Part shown: piece by piece, positions 7,931 through 9,587 of the stretch
Numbering within the stretch: position 1 is the first letter of the stretch
Layout of the letters: each line of letters opens with the position of its first letter
The notes under the pieces: generated by a model
Databases searched by the model: none
What the model saw: the letters and a program-made list of their open reading frames with translations, nothing else
What the model was told of the DNA's origin: nothing
Source: an uncultured Chloroflexota bacterium
GTDB lineage: Bacteria > Chloroflexota > Anaerolineae > Aggregatilineales > Phototrophicaceae
NCBI GenBank assembly: GCA_903904765.1
Contig: CAIVEA010000231.1
Location: forward strand, 1 to 9,587
Direction: 5' to 3'
Length of the DNA stretch: 9,587 nucleotides
Translations under genes and position numbers: made by a program

Positions 7931-7974
7931 CCTCAATCCCATCCGGGGGGTATTCGCAAACGCGGATTATAGCA
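7931..7974 (-). promoter_or_regulatory. secA promoter (extended -10) and ribosome binding site
   Basis: Reading the minus strand, TGC at 7974 to 7972 followed by a perfect TATAAT at 7971 to 7966 forms an extended -10 element. No -35 match is seen at 16-18 bases, as is usual for extended -10 promoters. The expected leader is about 35 bases and carries GAGG (7934 to 7931), six bases before ATG 7924. It sits about 70 bases from the oppositely directed -10 box of the reductase gene. Confidence 0.65.
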
Positions 7975-8039
7975 CAGCCGCATAAACGCCCCGTTAGAGC
8001 CTGCTGCGGTTTTTATACGCACCACACGCCAGAGGGGGC

Positions 8040-8074
8040 TATAATGGATACAAATACACTTCTCTCGACAGGAG
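8040..8074 (+). promoter_or_regulatory. -10 box and ribosome binding site of the aldo/keto reductase gene
   Basis: A perfect TATAAT at 8040-8045 has no convincing -35 partner in the GC-rich bases before it. Transcription starting near 8052 gives a leader of about 31 bases with AGGAG at 8070-8074, eight bases before ATG 8083. This rules out the in-frame ATG at 8044, which lies inside the -10 box. Confidence 0.65.
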
Positions 8075-8082
8075 TTTTGGTC

Positions 8083-9051
8083 ATGGAACAGGTGAACTTA
8101 GGACGCACCGGACTCAAAGTCAGCCGGCTGTGTTTGGGCGCAATGACCTTCGGCTGGTCGGCGGACGAAACCGTCTCGTTCGACATTATGGATGCCGCCG
8201 CCGAAGCCGGAATCAACTTTATAGACACCGCCGACATTTACTCGCGCTGGATTCCCGGAAATCAGGGCGGCGAGTCCGAGACGATCATCGGGCGCTGGCT
8301 GAAGAACCGCCGCCGCCGCGAATGGGTGATCGCCACCAAAGGGCGCGGGCAGATGTGGCAGGGGCCAACCGGCGAAGGACTCAGCCGCGCCCACCTGATT
8401 CAGGCCGTCGAGGACAGCCTGAAGCGCCTGCAAACCGACTATATTGACCTGTATCAAGTGCATTGGCCGGACGACAGCACCCCGCTGGAAGAAACGCTGT
8501 ACGCGCTGGATGCGCTGGTGCGTGCAGGCAAAATCCGCTACATCGGCTCCAGCAATTATCCGGCGTGGCTGCTAATGAAGTCGCTGTGGGTGAGCGATGT
8601 CCACCGCCTGCCGCGCTTCGACAGTTTGCAGCCGCACTACAGCCTGCTGCACCGCGCCGAATTCGAGGCAGAACTGCTGCCCGCCTGCGCCGATCAGCGC
8701 ATCGGGGTCATCCCCTACAGCCCGCTGGCGGCTGGCTTCCTGACGGGCAAATACACCCGCGAATCCCGCGCCAGTCAGGACACCACCCGCAGCACCAGCG
8801 GCCTCATTCAGCAGTTGACCAACGATGACCGCGCTTTTGCGGTTCTGGACATCGTGAAGGAACAGGCCACCGCGCACAACGTCCCACCCGCGCAGATCGC
8901 GCTGGCATGGATGCTGGCGAATCCGGTCATCACCGCCCCCATCATCGGCGCACGCACCGTCGCCCAACTGCAAGAAGCCAGCGGCGCGGTGAACGTGAGC
9001 TTGAGCGCGGACGAAATCGCACAGTTGAACAAGGCCAGTGACGGCTTCTGA
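8083..9051 (+). CDS. aldo/keto reductase family oxidoreductase
   Basis: NAD(P)H-dependent oxidoreductase with a (beta/alpha)8 barrel, expected to reduce carbonyl compounds in the cytoplasm; the substrate cannot be read from sequence. The 322-residue product has the family tetrad Asp48 (FIDTADIYS), Tyr53, Lys86 (ATKGRG) and His127 (YQVHWPD). Cofactor-site motifs follow: GSSNYPAW (155-162), [13 protein letters not shown] (212-224) and PIIGART (286-292). The opening [20 protein letters not shown] is typical of the branch annotated as aryl-alcohol dehydrogenase-like or YajO/Tas-like reductases. ATG 8083 is chosen for AGGAG at eight bases. The TGA stop shares its A with the ATG of the next gene, so the two are likely one transcript. 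Nothing in it appears broken. Confidence 0.93.
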   Translation: MEQVNLGRTGLKVSRLCLGAMTFGWSADETVSFDIMDAAAEAGINFIDTADIYSRWIPGNQGGESETIIGRWLKNRRRREWVIATKGRGQMWQGPTGEGLSRAHLIQAVEDSLKRLQTDYIDLYQVHWPDDSTPLEETLYALDALVRAGKIRYIGSSNYPAWLLMKSLWVSDVHRLPRFDSLQPHYSLLHRAEFEAELLPACADQRIGVIPYSPLAAGFLTGKYTRESRASQDTTRSTSGLIQQLTNDDRAFAVLDIVKEQATAHNVPPAQIALAWMLANPVITAPIIGARTVAQLQEASGAVNVSLSADEIAQLNKASDGF

Positions 9052-9587
9052 TGCCGCGCATCTTCGCCCTCACCGCACGCGGACTGGAGGCCACCAGCAT
9101 CCGCGAAATGACCACGCTGTATGGTGCGGTGATGCAGGAAACAGGCTATCGGCGGGTGGCGGCAGACTACAGCGGTTCGCTGCCCGCCCTGCTCACACTG
9201 CGAACAGTGGATGATGTCTACTTCGACCTCGGCCTGTGGGACGGCGTGGGTCACACCCGTGCCGCGCTAGATGATCTGCGCGAACGCGCCGCCACGCTGG
9301 AAGCTGTGCCCGCCGCTGCCCTGTGCGCGTCCATCAGGCCGATTCGTAACCCACCACCCTTCTCGGTCAGCGTGAGCTTTGTCGGCAAGCGCAACTATAG
9401 CGCCGACGAGGTGAAAGCCACGATTGCCGCCGCAATCAGCGCCCGCACCGGATGGGCATACACCGCCGATGACCGCGAGGCGGATTTGCACCTACGACTG
9501 TTCATCGAGCATGAGCGTGTGTACATCGGCCTGCGCGTCGCCGCCAGCCCGCTGCATGACCGCGCTCATCCCCGCATCCAGCGTCCG
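9051..9587 (+). CDS. THUMP-domain RNA methyltransferase, N-terminal part (partial at right edge)
   Basis: From ATG 9051 an open frame of 179 codons runs to the last base of the window without a stop. The opening [20 protein letters not shown] resembles the small N-terminal ferredoxin-like domain (GLE...) of Trm14/TrmN and RlmL-type enzymes. Residues about 95-170 look like a THUMP RNA-binding domain: alternating strands (FSVSVSFVGKRNY), an amphipathic helix (DEVKATIAAAISARTG) and ADLHLRLFIEHERVYIGL, ending in ASPLHDRAHP, where related proteins have SLHRRGYR. In that family a Rossmann-fold SAM methyltransferase domain follows, acting on guanine N2 of tRNA or rRNA; that part would lie beyond the window. 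The start overlaps the reductase stop by one base. The family call rests on domain pattern alone. The specific RNA target is unknown. Confidence 0.7.
   Translation, partial: MPRIFALTARGLEATSIREMTTLYGAVMQETGYRRVAADYSGSLPALLTLRTVDDVYFDLGLWDGVGHTRAALDDLRERAATLEAVPAAALCASIRPIRNPPPFSVSVSFVGKRNYSADEVKATIAAAISARTGWAYTADDREADLHLRLFIEHERVYIGLRVAASPLHDRAHPRIQRP

Noticed and set aside
7925..7942. Upstream ATG at 7942 adding six residues to SecA
   Set aside because: There is no Shine-Dalgarno before it, whereas GAGG sits six bases before ATG 7924. MFKSIL also matches the usual SecA N-terminus.
7977..8014. Stem CCGCA/TGCGG followed by TTTTT, resembling a plus-strand terminator
   Set aside because: The stem is only 5 bp with a loop of more than 20 bases, and no plus-strand gene ends nearby. 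It lies inside the divergent promoter region.
8044..8082. Upstream ATG at 8044 adding 13 residues to the reductase
   Set aside because: It overlaps the perfect -10 box at 8040-8045 and has no binding site. AGGAG supports ATG 8083.

Overview
This window is GC-rich chromosomal DNA that is densely coding on both strands and reads as an ordinary bacterial core or metabolic region. The source is probably a member of the Chloroflexota. That is an inference from the lengthened SecA and HutI sequences, the small charged orphan protein and the C-rich intergenic repeat, and it has not been tested. I see no transposase, phage gene, CRISPR array, tRNA or rRNA.

Left third (1-4788, plus strand). A possible last few codons of an upstream gene end at 32. 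A repeat built from nested inverted repeats follows (35-211). Next comes a compact histidine-degradation operon: hutU (urocanate hydratase), hutI (imidazolonepropionase) and hutH (histidine ammonia-lyase). Together these convert histidine to urocanate, then to imidazolonepropionate, then to N-formiminoglutamate. All three keep their known catalytic residues and sit 1 to 11 bases apart, so they are probably co-transcribed and translationally coupled. The genes for the last step and for a hut regulator are not in the window.

Middle (4791-7924, minus strand). A 74-residue protein of unknown function converges on hutH with only two bases between the stop codons. It has its own clear -10 box and ribosome binding site. 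Upstream of it lies a full-length secA, which encodes the ATPase motor of the Sec protein-export system. A 12-bp stem-loop just after the secA stop is the likely secA terminator.

Right part (7925-9587). secA and an aldo/keto reductase gene diverge from a 158-bp spacer that carries one perfect TATAAT box for each direction. The reductase stop overlaps the start of a reading frame that runs off the right edge without a stop. Its first 179 residues look like the N-terminal part of a THUMP-domain RNA methyltransferase.

No clearly new system is present. The items most worth a second look are the hairpin-rich repeat before hutU, the independently promoted orphan small gene behind secA, the cysteine-bearing insertion in SecA, and the overlap of the reductase with the methyltransferase-like gene.
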